This document shows positions 17,009-26,876 of a DNA stretch of 64,000 bases, one piece after another (positions within the stretch are counted from its first letter, which is position 1; each line of letters starts with the position of its first letter). Below the pieces are notes generated by a model. The model worked only from the letters and a program-made list of their open reading frames with translations. It was not told where the DNA came from and did no database searches. The DNA is taken from NCBI RefSeq assembly GCF_011604685.1, contig NZ_CP050063.1, positions 573,501-637,500 of the forward strand, written 5' to 3'. Source of the stretch: Spirosoma aureum (lineage in GTDB: Bacteria; Bacteroidota; Bacteroidia; Cytophagales; Spirosomataceae). The position numbers were made by a program, and so were the translations under genes.

Positions 17009-19438
17009 CTAGAATTTGAAGTTGTATGTTATGGATGGAATAACCGTCGCAAATACTGAATACTTAATCGCTTCGGTTACCCGAGGATTATCGGCGTTTG
17101 GCTGGAAATACACTGAAAATGGATTCTTACGGGCATACACGTTATAGACCGAAAATACCCAGTTATCGTCTTTGCGTTTACCGGGTCGTTTCCGTCCCTG
17201 CAAGGTTGCTGCCAGATCGAGCCGGTGATAAGCCGGAATCGTGTAGTTGTTACGGCCGTTATAAATAGGCGTTGTATAGTCCTGATACTCAAATCGGTTG
17301 GTTGGGAATGTGCCAGGTGTACCACTGGCCAGCGTAAACGTTGCCGAGAAGTTCCAGCGTTTTGCCTGTGGTGGATCGAAGAGCAGTACCGAGGTCAGCG
17401 TATGGCGTTTGTCGAAACGTGTTGGATACCAGTCGCCGTTGTTGATTCCGGCTACCTGCCGTTCCGTTTTTGCCAGTGTATAGCTAATCCAGCCATTAAC
17501 CACGCCCGTGTTGCGTTTTACGTAAAATTCAGCGCCGTAGGCCCGGCCTTTGCCGCTCAGCAGATCGCCTTCCAGATACTTGTTCAGAATCAGGTTCGCT
17601 CCATCAATGTAATCAATCTGGTTCTGGAGCCACTTGTAATACACTTCAACCGACGCTTCAAATTCGCGGCCCGATCGGCCAAAATTCTTAAAGTAGCCAC
17701 CCGCAATCTGATCCGCAATCTGCGGCTGAATGTTGTTGGTCGATGGTGTCCAGATATCTAAGGGCGTTGAAGCCGTTGTGTTCGAAACAAGGTGGATATA
17801 TTGAGCCAGCCGATTATAGCTCAACTTAAACGAGCTATTATTTGCCATTTCATACTTGGCGGCAAAACGGGGTTCCCAGTTGCCATAAGTCTGGATTGTG
17901 TTCCGACCCTTATAATCGACGGTCGTAAGTACCGTTCGCCGTTCGCCAACAGGCACATCCGTTTGGAAAATATAGGCTTCGCCCGGCCCAATATAGTTAA
18001 ACAATGAATAGCGCAGGCCATACTGGAGCTGCAATTTTGACGTTACCTGCTGCTCGTTGCCGATGTAAAGCGCATTTTCCAGTCCATACTTACTTTCCAG
18101 CCCGAACGTCCGGATACTGCCCGAACTGGCAGCTGTGGCCATACCCGGCTGGAAATCGTGCAAAATGGACTGGCCTCCGAAGGTAATGGTGCTCTTCCCG
18201 AGGAATAAGGAGAAATCAGGTTTCAGACTATAATCGACAATTCGGGAATCGGTACGGAAAAAGTCATTCGGCTTTTTTCGCTTCAGATCGGAGTCGAGCG
18301 AGTAGTCGTAATTGCTATAGTAAGCCGTCGTATTCAAAAATAACCGGTCGCTGAAAACGTGGTTCCAGCGGGCCGAAACGGTTGTGTTGCCCCAGTTAAA
18401 TCCAAAATCTGAACCAAATACATCGCGACCCAGATAGCCCGATAAATACACGATATTCTTATCATTGATCCGGTAGTTTCCTTTCGACGTCAGGTCATAA
18501 AAGTAGAATTTAGACCCTCTCAGATCTTTGTTCAAAAACGGCTGAGCCAGAATATCGGCATACGAACGACGGCCTGCAATGATAAATGAACCTTTCCCTT
18601 TAAAAAGCGGACGTTCGTATGATAATCGACTAAATATCAGCCCTATGCCTCCGTTTAACTCCGGTTTTTTGGCGTTGCCTTCTTTCAGGCGAACATCAAG
18701 AATGGAGGCAATTCGACCGCCATAGTTAGATGGAATACCACCCTTGATGAGCTTTACATCTTTGACCGCGTCGGGATTGAACACCGAGAAGAAACCAAAC
18801 AGGTGCGACGAATTATAGACCGGTGCTTCATCCAGGAGCACCAGATTCTGATCGATACTGCCGCCCCGAACATTAAATCCGGTAGCCCCTTCGCCAACCG
18901 TCGATACGCCGGGCAACAGCTGAATACTCCGGATTACATCAACCTCACCAAGCAGGGCCGGGATACGTTTTAGTGTTTTAACGTCAATCTGGTTGACGCT
19001 CATGGCAATGTTCTTGACGTTATCGTCTTCGCGCTTGGTCGAAACCACTACCTCCTGTAGCTGCTTGCCTTCTTCGCTCAACTCAAGATTGAGCCGAACG
19101 TTCTGGTCGGTCAACGCTACCGTCCTGCTTTGTTTTTCATAACCTACATAAGAAATAACGAGGTTATATGTGCCCGGTGGCACGGTTATGGCATAGAAAC
19201 CATAGTTGTTGGTAACTGCGCCAGTGCCTGTCTCTTTCACATAAACGGATACGCCGATCAAGCCCTCCCCGTTAGCTGCATCTTTTACATACCCACTCAC
19301 GGTGAGTTGTGCCGGGGCTAATTTGCCAATGCTACCTGCCTGATTCGTTGCATTCTGACTGGCCTGCGCTCGTACCGTAACGCTACTGGTTACAGCAAGA
19401 AATAGGCAAAAGAGCCTAATAAATACATTGTTTTTCAT
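17009..19438 (-). CDS. TonB-dependent outer-membrane receptor
   Basis: An 809-residue receptor. It has a signal peptide (LFCLFLAVTSSVTVRAQ), a carboxypeptidase-regulatory-like beta-sandwich (about residues 45-125, SGYVKDAANGEGLIGVSVYV), a plug domain (from about 140, including GFNVRGGSIDQNLVLLDEAPVYN) and a 22-strand barrel ending in a terminal aromatic, ITYNFKF. It imports a large or scarce solute using TonB-ExbBD energy. The downstream DUF4249 lipoprotein is its likely accessory. It differs from SusC receptors in lacking the SusC/RagA-type plug and a SusD partner. The intergenic region to the divergent TraB-like gene (229 bases) must hold its promoter, but no clear consensus was found. Confidence 0.92.
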   Translation of the reverse strand: MKNNVFIRLFCLFLAVTSSVTVRAQASQNATNQAGSIGKLAPAQLTVSGYVKDAANGEGLIGVSVYVKETGTGAVTNNYGFYAITVPPGTYNLVISYVGYEKQSRTVALTDQNVRLNLELSEEGKQLQEVVVSTKREDDNVKNIAMSVNQIDVKTLKRIPALLGEVDVIRSIQLLPGVSTVGEGATGFNVRGGSIDQNLVLLDEAPVYNSSHLFGFFSVFNPDAVKDVKLIKGGIPSNYGGRIASILDVRLKEGNAKKPELNGGIGLIFSRLSYERPLFKGKGSFIIAGRRSYADILAQPFLNKDLRGSKFYFYDLTSKGNYRINDKNIVYLSGYLGRDVFGSDFGFNWGNTTVSARWNHVFSDRLFLNTTAYYSNYDYSLDSDLKRKKPNDFFRTDSRIVDYSLKPDFSLFLGKSTITFGGQSILHDFQPGMATAASSGSIRTFGLESKYGLENALYIGNEQQVTSKLQLQYGLRYSLFNYIGPGEAYIFQTDVPVGERRTVLTTVDYKGRNTIQTYGNWEPRFAAKYEMANNSSFKLSYNRLAQYIHLVSNTTASTPLDIWTPSTNNIQPQIADQIAGGYFKNFGRSGREFEASVEVYYKWLQNQIDYIDGANLILNKYLEGDLLSGKGRAYGAEFYVKRNTGVVNGWISYTLAKTERQVAGINNGDWYPTRFDKRHTLTSVLLFDPPQAKRWNFSATFTLASGTPGTFPTNRFEYQDYTTPIYNGRNNYTIPAYHRLDLAATLQGRKRPGKRKDDNWVFSVYNVYARKNPFSVYFQPNADNPRVTEAIKYSVFATVIPSITYNFKF

Positions 19439-19667
19439 TCGGTTGTTAGTAAATTACCTGGCTGGTGGTTTTGCCAGAATAGCTTTAGCTGATGGAGTCG
19501 TAAAAGTAGATACGTGCCAGTTGGGCTTTTCAAAAAAATAGATAAACCGACGAAATTAAGGGGTGAACGGCACTGTTTTTTGTATTAAATTAATAATACA
19601 GCTTTCTGCCCGAAAGAATTGAGGTTTACAGAAGGTTCGCTTTTTGACCCATTTATCATAGACTATC

Positions 19668-20522
19668 ATGCGTTTTTTCATTTTTGTTCTACTGTTATTG
19701 CCCAGGTTTTCCGTTGCCCAATCCTTATTGTGGGAAGTTTCCGGCAATGGTCTCAAACAGCCTTCCTATCTGTTTGGAACCTATCATATTCTAAAGGACA
19801 GTTATCTCGACAAAACCCCTACGGTGCAAAACGCTTTTAATTTGGCTCAGGGAATTGTCGTCGAAACAACCGTCGATTCGGCGGCTATGCTGAGTATGGC
19901 GATGCGGGCAATCATGCCCGACAATAGTTTGAAGAAATTGCTTTCAGAGGCTGACTATCAGCTGGTAAGCGACGAATTTAAAAAGAACACGGGATACGAT
20001 CTGACTATGTTTAATCAGATGAAACCTATAATGACGGCCACGACGCTAAGCTTAAGTTACGCCGAAAAAGAAGTCGATACGCTCAGTAAATTCAGCGGGC
20101 TACCGCTCGATCTGTATTTCGCTATGGAAGCGAAAAAGCGAAAAAAAGTGCTGACTCCGCTCGAAACGATGGAGCAGCAAATGGCTTTCCTGTTCGATCA
20201 TGATCCCGTTGAAAAACAAGCCGCGGATCTGGTCAGAATGGTCAAGGAAAAAAAGACAATGCAGGGCCAGAGTAAGCGGCTGACAGATTTATACCTGGCT
20301 GGTGATCTGAACGGTATGTGGAAGTTGAGCCAGGAGTATGAAGAAAAATACGGCGATCTGTCGTATCTGGTGAATGAGCGTAACCAGACCTGGATGGGCA
20401 AACTGCCCACGCTGATGGCACTTCGGCCAACCTTCGTGGCTGTTGGTGCACTCCACCTGCCCGGCCCCAGCGGATTGATTACACTGTTACGCAATGCCGG
20501 ATTTCAGGTAAAACCTTTGTGA
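19668..20522 (+). CDS. TraB/GumN family exported protein
   Basis: The 284-residue product has a signal peptide (FIFVLLLLPRFSVAQ) and the TraB/GumN (COG3735) fold. The opening LLWEVSGNGLKQPSYLFGTYHI carries the family's GTxH motif, and the C-terminus has FVAVGALHLPGPSGL with its conserved GAxHLPG. The fold is related to Tiki/EreA/PrgY metal-dependent enzymes, with the conserved His residues as candidate metal ligands. A proteolytic or hydrolytic role in the periplasm is likely but not shown for bacterial members. It is divergent from the TonB receptor and converges with the small ORF ending at 20542. Confidence 0.88.
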   Translation: MRFFIFVLLLLPRFSVAQSLLWEVSGNGLKQPSYLFGTYHILKDSYLDKTPTVQNAFNLAQGIVVETTVDSAAMLSMAMRAIMPDNSLKKLLSEADYQLVSDEFKKNTGYDLTMFNQMKPIMTATTLSLSYAEKEVDTLSKFSGLPLDLYFAMEAKKRKKVLTPLETMEQQMAFLFDHDPVEKQAADLVRMVKEKKTMQGQSKRLTDLYLAGDLNGMWKLSQEYEEKYGDLSYLVNERNQTWMGKLPTLMALRPTFVAVGALHLPGPSGLITLLRNAGFQVKPL

Positions 20523-20544
20523 GCGCCTGAGCTTTACGCGCTCA
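20520..20544. terminator. hairpin spanning both convergent stop codons
   Basis: The arms TGAGCGC (20520-20526) and GCGCTCA (20538-20544) pair perfectly around an 11-base loop. The outermost TGA of each arm is the stop codon of the gene entering from that side. The stem is short, so termination strength is doubtful. Confidence 0.45.
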
Positions 20545-20805
20545 ATACAATTCAAATGGAATGAGAAAAATCGGGTCTTTGTGCTCCCTGATGAGTTGCA
20601 TAATATTTTCGTCATCGGGCCGAAGCTCATCGAATAAATCGTCGCCAAACTGATTGCCAGAAATGACAATGACCGTGTCTGGATTTAGGGTATTGAGTTT
20701 ATACTCATACCCGTCTATATTGGTCATGGGGAAATTGTAACTGGCTGGTTCTCCTGTAATTGGGCAGATCTCGAAGCGTTCTACTTCTGCGTTTAGCATT
20801 CCCAT
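20542..20805 (-). CDS. small hypothetical protein
   Basis: An 87-residue acidic protein, MGMLNAEVERFEICPITGEP at the start, with no signal peptide or membrane segment and one Cys in CPITGEP. I do not recognise a family. It is probably real: the frame is the only sensible one between the TraB-like gene and uvrA, its composition is protein-like, and its stop sits exactly in the convergent hairpin. It lies downstream of uvrA on the same strand, separated by 120 bases that contain a 28-base palindrome. A second ATG two codons in is an equally good start. Confidence 0.6.
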   Translation of the reverse strand: MGMLNAEVERFEICPITGEPASYNFPMTNIDGYEYKLNTLNPDTVIVISGNQFGDDLFDELRPDDENIMQLIREHKDPIFLIPFELY

Positions 20806-20846
20806 CCGAATAGAATTTTTTGCGGAAAATTGATGAGAATCCTGAA

Positions 20847-20874
20847 GACTTCCTACCCGATCGGGCAGGAAGTC
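20847..20874. terminator. 28-base palindrome after uvrA
   Basis: Arms 20847-20860 and 20861-20874 (GACTTCCTACCCGA and its near complement, one mismatch) abut without a loop. They lie just beyond the uvrA stop on the minus strand and probably end its transcript before the small downstream ORF. Confidence 0.55.
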
Positions 20875-20925
20875 CTTAAACTTAACAGAAAGATAATAGC
20901 CTCTAACTCGCTGAACCTACGAATA

Positions 20926-23844
20926 CTATACTTTTCCCCGCAGGTAGTCAGCAGTATAGTTTCCTTCGGGTAGTTTGACCATTTCTTCGGGAGTTCCCGT
21001 AAACGTGATATAACCGCCAGTGTCTCCACCTTCCGGGCCGAGGTCAATAATATAGTCAGCACTTTTAATGACTTCCATGTTGTGCTCGATAATGATAACC
21101 GAGTCACCCTGATCGACAAGAGCATTGATCGCCGACAGTAATTTTCGGATATCATGAAAATGAAGCCCGGTTGTCGGTTCGTCAAAAATGAATAGCGTGC
21201 TGCCTTTGTTGGGATTACCCTTACCCAGGAAGGATGCCAGCTTTACACGCTGGGCTTCACCGCCAGAAAGCGTATTGGACGACTGACCAAGGCCGATATA
21301 ACCCAAACCAACATCCTGCAATGGCCGTAATTTATCGGCCATTTTAGGGTCTGCTTTTCGGAAGAAGTCGATGGCTTCATCCACGGTCATGTCTAAAATG
21401 TCAGAAACATTTTTGTCCTGTAAGGTGACCTCCAGTATTTCCTGCTTGAAACGTTTGCCGCCACAGCCCTCACATTTGAGGTAAATGTCGGCCATAAACT
21501 GCATCTCGATTTTCACTTCGCCTTCGCCCTGGCATACTTCGCAGCGACCACCATCGACATTAAAGGAAAAATGACTTGGTTTGTAGGCACGTGATTTGGA
21601 AAGAGGCTGATCGGCCATAACCTGCCGCAGGTAATCATACGCTTTGATATAGGTTACCGGGTTTGATCGACTCGATTTGCCAATTGGATTCTGGTCAATC
21701 ATTTCAATAGCCGACACGCGGCTGAGTGAACCACCCAGGCTATCATATTTTCCGGCTTCTTCTGCTGCATCGCCCTTTTCCCGCATCAAAGCCGGATAGA
21801 GTACTTTTCGAATCAGCGTACTCTTGCCTGAACCCGATACACCCGTTACGACCGTAAGTGTATTGAGCGGGAACCGCACATCTACGTCTTTGAGATTATT
21901 CTCACGGGCTCCTTTCAGTTCAATAAAGTTCGTCGCTTTTCGACGGAATGTGGGCACTTCAACCGTCTCGCGTCCGGTTAGAAAATCGAGGGTATGCGAT
22001 TGCATAGATTGAGCAGGCTCATGACCATTCTCCGTATTCGAGGCTTCGTGCCCTACGCTCTGCATAATCTGCTCCCACGTTCCCTGAAACACCAGATGGC
22101 CACCAAGTGAACCGGCATCAGGTCCAATATCAATAAGCTGGTCGGCGGCTCGCATTACTTCTTCTTCGTGCTCAACAACGATGACCGTGTTGCCCATATC
22201 ACGCAAGGATTCCAGAACGCTGACCAGCCGCTTCGTATCACGTGGATGAAGGCCAATACTGGGTTCATCGAGAATATACATTGAACCGACCAAGGCCGAG
22301 CCAAGCGATGTAGCGAGCTTGATGCGCTGATATTCGCCACCAGACAGCGAATTGGTTAGACGGTTGAGGGTCAGGTAACCCAGTCCAACGCGTTCCATGT
22401 AATTCAGCCGGTTACGAATCTCGATCAGGATGCGATTGGCTACCTGTTGCTGATGCGAAGGAAGCTGTATCTCGTGAAAGAATGCCGTTACCTGCGTAAT
22501 AGGCATCAAAACCAGATCAGTAATTGACTTCCCGGCTACCTTTACATAGCCCGCATCCTTACGCAAACGCGAACCCCGACATTCCGGGCAGGTTGTTTTT
22601 CCTCGATAACGTGATAACATCACGCGGTACTGTACCTTGAAGGTTTGACTTTCAACGTAGTCGAAAAAAGAATTCAACCCATCGAAATAGGCGTTGCCCG
22701 ACCAGAGCAGTTCCTGTTCGGCGGGAGTAAGGTCTTTATAAGGACGGTGAATCGGGAAATCGAAGCGAATGCCATTCTTAAGCAATGGCTTCAAAAACTC
22801 CTCGCTCATTTTCTCACTGCGCCAGGGGGCTATCGCTCCCTCAAAAACCGAAAGATTTTTATCCGGTATAACCAGATCAGGGTCAATACCCAACACTTTT
22901 CCGAATCCATCGCACCGTCGGCAGGCACCGTATGGATTATTGAAGGTAAACAGGTTTACACTCGGCTCTTCGAAGACAATACCGTCTAATTCAAATTTAT
23001 CGGAGAAAACGCGTGATTCGCCTAATTCGCCGGACCGGCCAACAATCTCTACCCGGCAAGTGCCTTCGCCTTCGTTAAAAGCCGTCTGAACAGAATCGGA
23101 AAAACGATATTGATTATCTTCGTCGGGATTGCCATTATCGTCGTAGATAACAGTGCCGCGGTCGATGAGAATTTCCAGAGAGGAGTGGGGTAAATTAACT
23201 TTATCCGCATTTTCGCCTTCCAGAAAATCTTCGATTTGCAAGACTTGTCCATCGGCTACAATTCGGGTATAGCCTTTCTGGAGCAGGATCGTCAACTCAT
23301 AGATCAGCGTTCTACCCTCCCGAATACGTAGCGGAGCCAAAATCATAACCCGTTGGCCTGCCTCAAAACTGTACATGAAGTTGACAACGTCCGTAACCGT
23401 ATCTTTACGCACTTCATATCCTGATACGGGCGAATAGGTAGTGCCGGCCCGCGCAAACAGAAGTTTTAGATAGTCATAAATTTCAGTCGAGGTTCCAACC
23501 GTAGAGCGGGGGTTTCGGGTCGATACCTTTTGTTCGATGGCAATGGCTGGCGAAACACCCTTGATGTATTCGACCTCGGGTTTTTCCATCCGGCCCAGAA
23601 ACTGTCGGGCATAACTGCTCAGGCTTTCGACATACATGCGTTGCCCCTCGGCAAACAACGTGTCGAAGGCAAGCGATGATTTTCCGGAACCAGACAGACC
23701 CGTGAGAACAACTAATTTATTGCGTGGAATGGCAACATCAATTCCTTTCAGATTATGTACTTTCGCCCCCTTAATGATAATAAACTGTTTGGGGTCAAGG
23801 TGATCAACCGACTGTTGTTGTTCGGTGTTCGTGGTTGGAGTCAT
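20926..23844 (-). CDS. uvrA: excinuclease ABC subunit A
   Basis: UvrA, 972 residues, the damage-recognition ATPase of nucleotide excision repair. The first Walker A motif is GLSGSGKSS (49-57) and a second, GVSGSGKST, is in the C-terminal half. ABC signatures [11 protein letters not shown] and [11 protein letters not shown] are present, as are zinc-binding CRRCDG and CEVCQG plus CEGCGG modules. Length and domain order are normal. The N-terminal 15 residues are a short species-specific extension. It is divergent from the mgtC-like gene. No LexA-type operator was recognised in the 162-base gap upstream. Confidence 0.97.
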   Translation of the reverse strand: MTPTTNTEQQQSVDHLDPKQFIIIKGAKVHNLKGIDVAIPRNKLVVLTGLSGSGKSSLAFDTLFAEGQRMYVESLSSYARQFLGRMEKPEVEYIKGVSPAIAIEQKVSTRNPRSTVGTSTEIYDYLKLLFARAGTTYSPVSGYEVRKDTVTDVVNFMYSFEAGQRVMILAPLRIREGRTLIYELTILLQKGYTRIVADGQVLQIEDFLEGENADKVNLPHSSLEILIDRGTVIYDDNGNPDEDNQYRFSDSVQTAFNEGEGTCRVEIVGRSGELGESRVFSDKFELDGIVFEEPSVNLFTFNNPYGACRRCDGFGKVLGIDPDLVIPDKNLSVFEGAIAPWRSEKMSEEFLKPLLKNGIRFDFPIHRPYKDLTPAEQELLWSGNAYFDGLNSFFDYVESQTFKVQYRVMLSRYRGKTTCPECRGSRLRKDAGYVKVAGKSITDLVLMPITQVTAFFHEIQLPSHQQQVANRILIEIRNRLNYMERVGLGYLTLNRLTNSLSGGEYQRIKLATSLGSALVGSMYILDEPSIGLHPRDTKRLVSVLESLRDMGNTVIVVEHEEEVMRAADQLIDIGPDAGSLGGHLVFQGTWEQIMQSVGHEASNTENGHEPAQSMQSHTLDFLTGRETVEVPTFRRKATNFIELKGARENNLKDVDVRFPLNTLTVVTGVSGSGKSTLIRKVLYPALMREKGDAAEEAGKYDSLGGSLSRVSAIEMIDQNPIGKSSRSNPVTYIKAYDYLRQVMADQPLSKSRAYKPSHFSFNVDGGRCEVCQGEGEVKIEMQFMADIYLKCEGCGGKRFKQEILEVTLQDKNVSDILDMTVDEAIDFFRKADPKMADKLRPLQDVGLGYIGLGQSSNTLSGGEAQRVKLASFLGKGNPNKGSTLFIFDEPTTGLHFHDIRKLLSAINALVDQGDSVIIIEHNMEVIKSADYIIDLGPEGGDTGGYITFTGTPEEMVKLPEGNYTADYLRGKV

Positions 23845-24006
23845 TCTAAGTCAGTAGGGTAAACTCTATCTAAATTTTAACGGTTTATTTGAAAATATGG
23901 TTTCTCTGGACCGATATTCTTAAGATGACTTCTGCCAGGATTGATCAGCCTTTTGTCGATAAATGCAACAACCAGGCATTTACTGCCGTATTAGGTAACG
24001 AAAGCA

Positions 24007-24636
24007 ATGGATTTCGTCATAGAAGACATTATTAGCTTAACTGCTGCATTGGTTATTGGTGGCCTGATTGGGGCTGAGCGTGAGTATCATGGCAAATCAG
24101 CGGGTTTTCGAACCATGATTATGATTTGTGTTGGTTCTGCATTATTCACGCTTATCTCCGGCCGTATCGGGAATTCCGGTGATCGTATTGCTGCTAACAT
24201 TGTCAATGGAATTGGCTTTCTGGGGGCCGGCATCATCTTTCGGGAAGATAATCGGGTAAAAGGTCTCACGACAGCAGCTACTGTTTGGGCGGTATCGGCG
24301 TTAGGTATGTGCGTAGGCAGCGGCCACTACGATATTGCTATTACAGGATTTGTGCTTATTATGTGTTCACTTTTGTTGCTGACTGGTTTAACCAAACAAA
24401 TTCAGAAGTTTAACCAGACCCGTGACTATAAAATCGTGACCCAGTTTCGAAACCGGACACTGGATGAGTACGAAACATTTTTTGAAACGTGTAACCTCTC
24501 ACCAACACTGAGGCATCAGCAACGGATTGGAACAGAAATCGCGGGCCATTGGCGGGTGCACGGAGCCGTAAAGAATCATGAAAAATGTATTAAACATCTG
24601 CTAAACGATCCCGAAGTAAAAGAATTTACCTTTTGA
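24007..24636 (+). CDS. MgtC/SapB family membrane protein
   Basis: A 209-residue protein whose N-terminal two thirds is the MgtC/SapB membrane domain with four to five helices, including the conserved LIGAEREYHGKSAGFRT loop and GFLGAGIIF. The last 70 residues form a soluble ACT-like domain. MgtC proteins modulate growth in low magnesium and F-ATPase activity in some pathogens; in free-living Bacteroidota the role is not defined. The start ATG 24007 places the first helix immediately after a short DFVIED leader. It is divergent from uvrA and followed by an unrelated outer-membrane-type protein after 101 bases. Confidence 0.9.
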   Translation: MDFVIEDIISLTAALVIGGLIGAEREYHGKSAGFRTMIMICVGSALFTLISGRIGNSGDRIAANIVNGIGFLGAGIIFREDNRVKGLTTAATVWAVSALGMCVGSGHYDIAITGFVLIMCSLLLLTGLTKQIQKFNQTRDYKIVTQFRNRTLDEYETFFETCNLSPTLRHQQRIGTEIAGHWRVHGAVKNHEKCIKHLLNDPEVKEFTF

Positions 24637-24737
24637 TTTCGTTACTTTCGGGACGCTGGATAGCAAGATGTCAACTAAGTCAACTAATCGTGTTTTATTC
24701 ATAGTCTAAGCCAGCTTCTTTTTTATATAAATCTATC

Positions 24738-25358
24738 ATGAGTCATATCCAAAAGTTACTGTTTATCATAGCGTTATTAAGCAGTAGCGTTGCTTTCGGG
24801 CAACTCACAGAAGATCCTGAAGACCGCCGTGATCAGGGTAAAGATCCTTTTAAAACACAAACTGTAGATGGGCAGCCGTTACCCTTTTCGCAGCGACTAC
24901 GGTTTGGCGGGGGTATTAACGGTTTCCGGTTCGGCAATCCATTTAGTTTAGGTGTGTCGCCGGTTGTTGGTTACCAGGCCACCGAGCGCCTTATTGTCGG
25001 TATTGGAGGAACATACAATTACACCCATTATAAAGCCCCTTATTATACACCGACCACCTACAACCAGTTTGGTGTAAGAGGCTTTGCGATGTATGAATTT
25101 ATTCCGTCTATTTTGCCAAATCTATATTTGCATGGTGAGGTAGAAAATAGCTCTATTCAGGTTAAAGACGACCAAACCAGCCGATCAAATAGTGTAGGTG
25201 TAACGGCGCCTTTGGTTGGTCTTACGTATTCGCAGCCTATTTCCCGCCGGTTTGGCGTAAATCTAACCGCACTTTATAACCTGAATTATAACGATCCACA
25301 GGGCGTTTCACAATACATTTATGGCAGCCCGCTGGTTATTCGGTTATCATTCTTTTGA
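24738..25358 (+). CDS. small outer-membrane beta-barrel protein
   Basis: A 206-residue secreted protein. The signal peptide (LLFIIALLSSSVAFGQ) is followed by an acidic, Arg-rich linker and then alternating aromatic/hydrophobic strands (RLRFGGGINGFRFG, LIVGIGGTYNYTHY, GLTYSQPISRRFGV), ending in a terminal Phe, IRLSFF. This is the pattern of an 8-strand-type outer-membrane barrel. I do not recognise a specific family. A strong terminator hairpin follows. The gene stands alone between mgtC-like and the convergent SGNH lipoprotein. Confidence 0.75.
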   Translation: MSHIQKLLFIIALLSSSVAFGQLTEDPEDRRDQGKDPFKTQTVDGQPLPFSQRLRFGGGINGFRFGNPFSLGVSPVVGYQATERLIVGIGGTYNYTHYKAPYYTPTTYNQFGVRGFAMYEFIPSILPNLYLHGEVENSSIQVKDDQTSRSNSVGVTAPLVGLTYSQPISRRFGVNLTALYNLNYNDPQGVSQYIYGSPLVIRLSFF

Positions 25359-25372
25359 GGAAAATACCCCTC

Positions 25373-25415
25373 TAATAAAAAAAGCATCGCTCCTGTGGCG
25401 ATGCTTTTTTTATTA
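25373..25415. terminator. bidirectional terminator
   Basis: Perfect 18-base arms (25373-25390 and 25398-25415) flank a 7-base loop. The core GCATCGC is followed by seven Ts in either direction, so this works as an intrinsic terminator for both convergent genes. Confidence 0.9.
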
Positions 25416-25422
25416 GAACGAC

Positions 25423-26631
25423 TTATGGGATTTTTTGCCAGATCAGATCAGCGATGCGTAGCATACCCAGATCGTTGGGATGGGCCGCCACGCCCGGATT
25501 GGTGTACTGGCTGGCAAAGTATTTACTCTGAGGGACCATTTCGCTTAGGTCTACTAATGGATAGCCTTTTTCGAGCGTAACTTTTCGGATAATGGCATCT
25601 GCCTGAGGGCGCGGCCATACGCTGGTTGTGCAGACGATTTTAGCGGGTTGTGCATACGAGGCAAATTTATCGAGCAACGCGCGAAATTGTTTTTCAAAGT
25701 TACGGCCCCCCAGAACCTCTCCTTCGTCAACGTTTTCGCCAATACGAACGATAATCAGGTCTGGTTTAAATACTTGTAAAGGCTCATTAAATTCGTCAAG
25801 GCTATAGGTTGCCAGTCCAAATTCACGCTCAAAATTACCGCCGTTCTGGAGTTTAATGCTCACCTTGGGATATAGGGTTGCTAAATGACTCGTCAGTAAA
25901 TGAACAAAGTCTTTCTCCGGAGCTGAGGCCGCCATACCATTCGTATTATACCAGCCAAGTTCGGGAGCTGGCCCATGACTCATAATACTATTACCGATAA
26001 CCAGCATTCGCTGGAAGTAAGGCACGTAATTTGCCTGTGCTACTGCAGAAACCAGATCGTTGACACGAGTTCGGGCAAGAATAACATTACTACTGAAAAC
26101 GGGAACCTGATTGCCGACGGTCCATGCTTTTCCATTATCGTATGAATACTCAATCAGGGCTCCAGAGGGCATATCTGTAGCACTTATTGGGATTTTGGTG
26201 CCATAGGCAATACTATCGTTCGTCAGGCTAAAAACAGGGATAGGAAGCCCCTGTGGCACTGTTGTCGGTGGTTTATGAGTGGGATTGACTTTGGTAACTG
26301 TCACGCAATCAGGTGTAGTGCAGTCAGTAGCGGGTGGTTTAGTTGGCTTTGTAAGCTGATTGATCGATTCAAGCTGGGTGCAACCAGGTAGCCAATAACT
26401 TACACTGATAGAAAGCAGTATCAGGGATGCATAGTGCAAACTGAGCCTATTAATCCTATAATTTCTTAATCCCTTGTGCACCAATATTGTTAGCGTTATA
26501 GTAAAAGCAGTGTCACTAAAAATATGCCAATTGTTTGTATTATTTAAAAAAAATTGAATATTACGATGCACATTTAAGCAAAAAACAGCAATGACTTGTG
26601 ATATTTTTTTTGCCAATGTACTCATAATCAT
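25423..26631 (-). CDS. SGNH/GDSL-type hydrolase lipoprotein
   Basis: An SGNH hydrolase domain fills the C-terminal half: MLVIGNSIMSHGP (a GNS variant of the usual GDS block), IIVRIGENVDE, and a late Asn-Pro/His region (NPGVAAHPND) that would supply the catalytic His. The N-terminus is uncertain. The longest frame (402 residues) begins with an A+T-rich 50-residue stretch unlike a protein start. An internal GTG at 26481 would give a 352-residue lipoprotein with a proper signal (LILLSISVSYWLPGC), and I favour it. The adjacent AlgI/AlgJ-like pair suggests a role in acyl-group handling on a surface glycan, but the gene is divergently oriented and the link is only positional. Confidence 0.75.
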   Translation of the reverse strand: MIMSTLAKKISQVIAVFCLNVHRNIQFFLNNTNNWHIFSDTAFTITLTILVHKGLRNYRINRLSLHYASLILLSISVSYWLPGCTQLESINQLTKPTKPPATDCTTPDCVTVTKVNPTHKPPTTVPQGLPIPVFSLTNDSIAYGTKIPISATDMPSGALIEYSYDNGKAWTVGNQVPVFSSNVILARTRVNDLVSAVAQANYVPYFQRMLVIGNSIMSHGPAPELGWYNTNGMAASAPEKDFVHLLTSHLATLYPKVSIKLQNGGNFEREFGLATYSLDEFNEPLQVFKPDLIIVRIGENVDEGEVLGGRNFEKQFRALLDKFASYAQPAKIVCTTSVWPRPQADAIIRKVTLEKGYPLVDLSEMVPQSKYFASQYTNPGVAAHPNDLGMLRIADLIWQKIP

Positions 26632-26651
26632 AAGATTGTTGTAGAGTCAGG

Positions 26652-26685
26652 TTGTTTTATGTACCTGCAAAAAAAATTACTTTTG
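26652..26685 (+). promoter_or_regulatory. candidate promoter for the AlgI-like gene
   Basis: TTG (26652-26654), 23 bases, then TACTTTTG (26678-26685) match the Bacteroidota -33/-7 pattern. It would leave a leader of roughly 185 bases before the AlgI-like ATG, which contains a small CTGTG/CACAG hairpin. Confidence 0.4.
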
Positions 26686-26876
26686 GACTAAATTACAGCT
26701 GTGGGAAAAATTTTCACAGATTTTGAGCAATAAGTTTTCACGGGACGTGATGACTCTCTATTCACTCAAAAAAAGTAAGCAATATGTTTTTCAGTTTCTG
26801 ACAGATATCCTAGTGCTGAAATCTTTATCAGGTGACTTGCCTGAGACGATTTCTATGCTTTGTAAATAAGAGGTTT

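Noticed and set aside
17225..17761. A 178-codon plus-strand frame antisense to the TonB receptor.
   Set aside because: It lies wholly within the well-supported receptor on the other strand, has no family pattern and no promoter, and reflects codon periodicity of the real gene.
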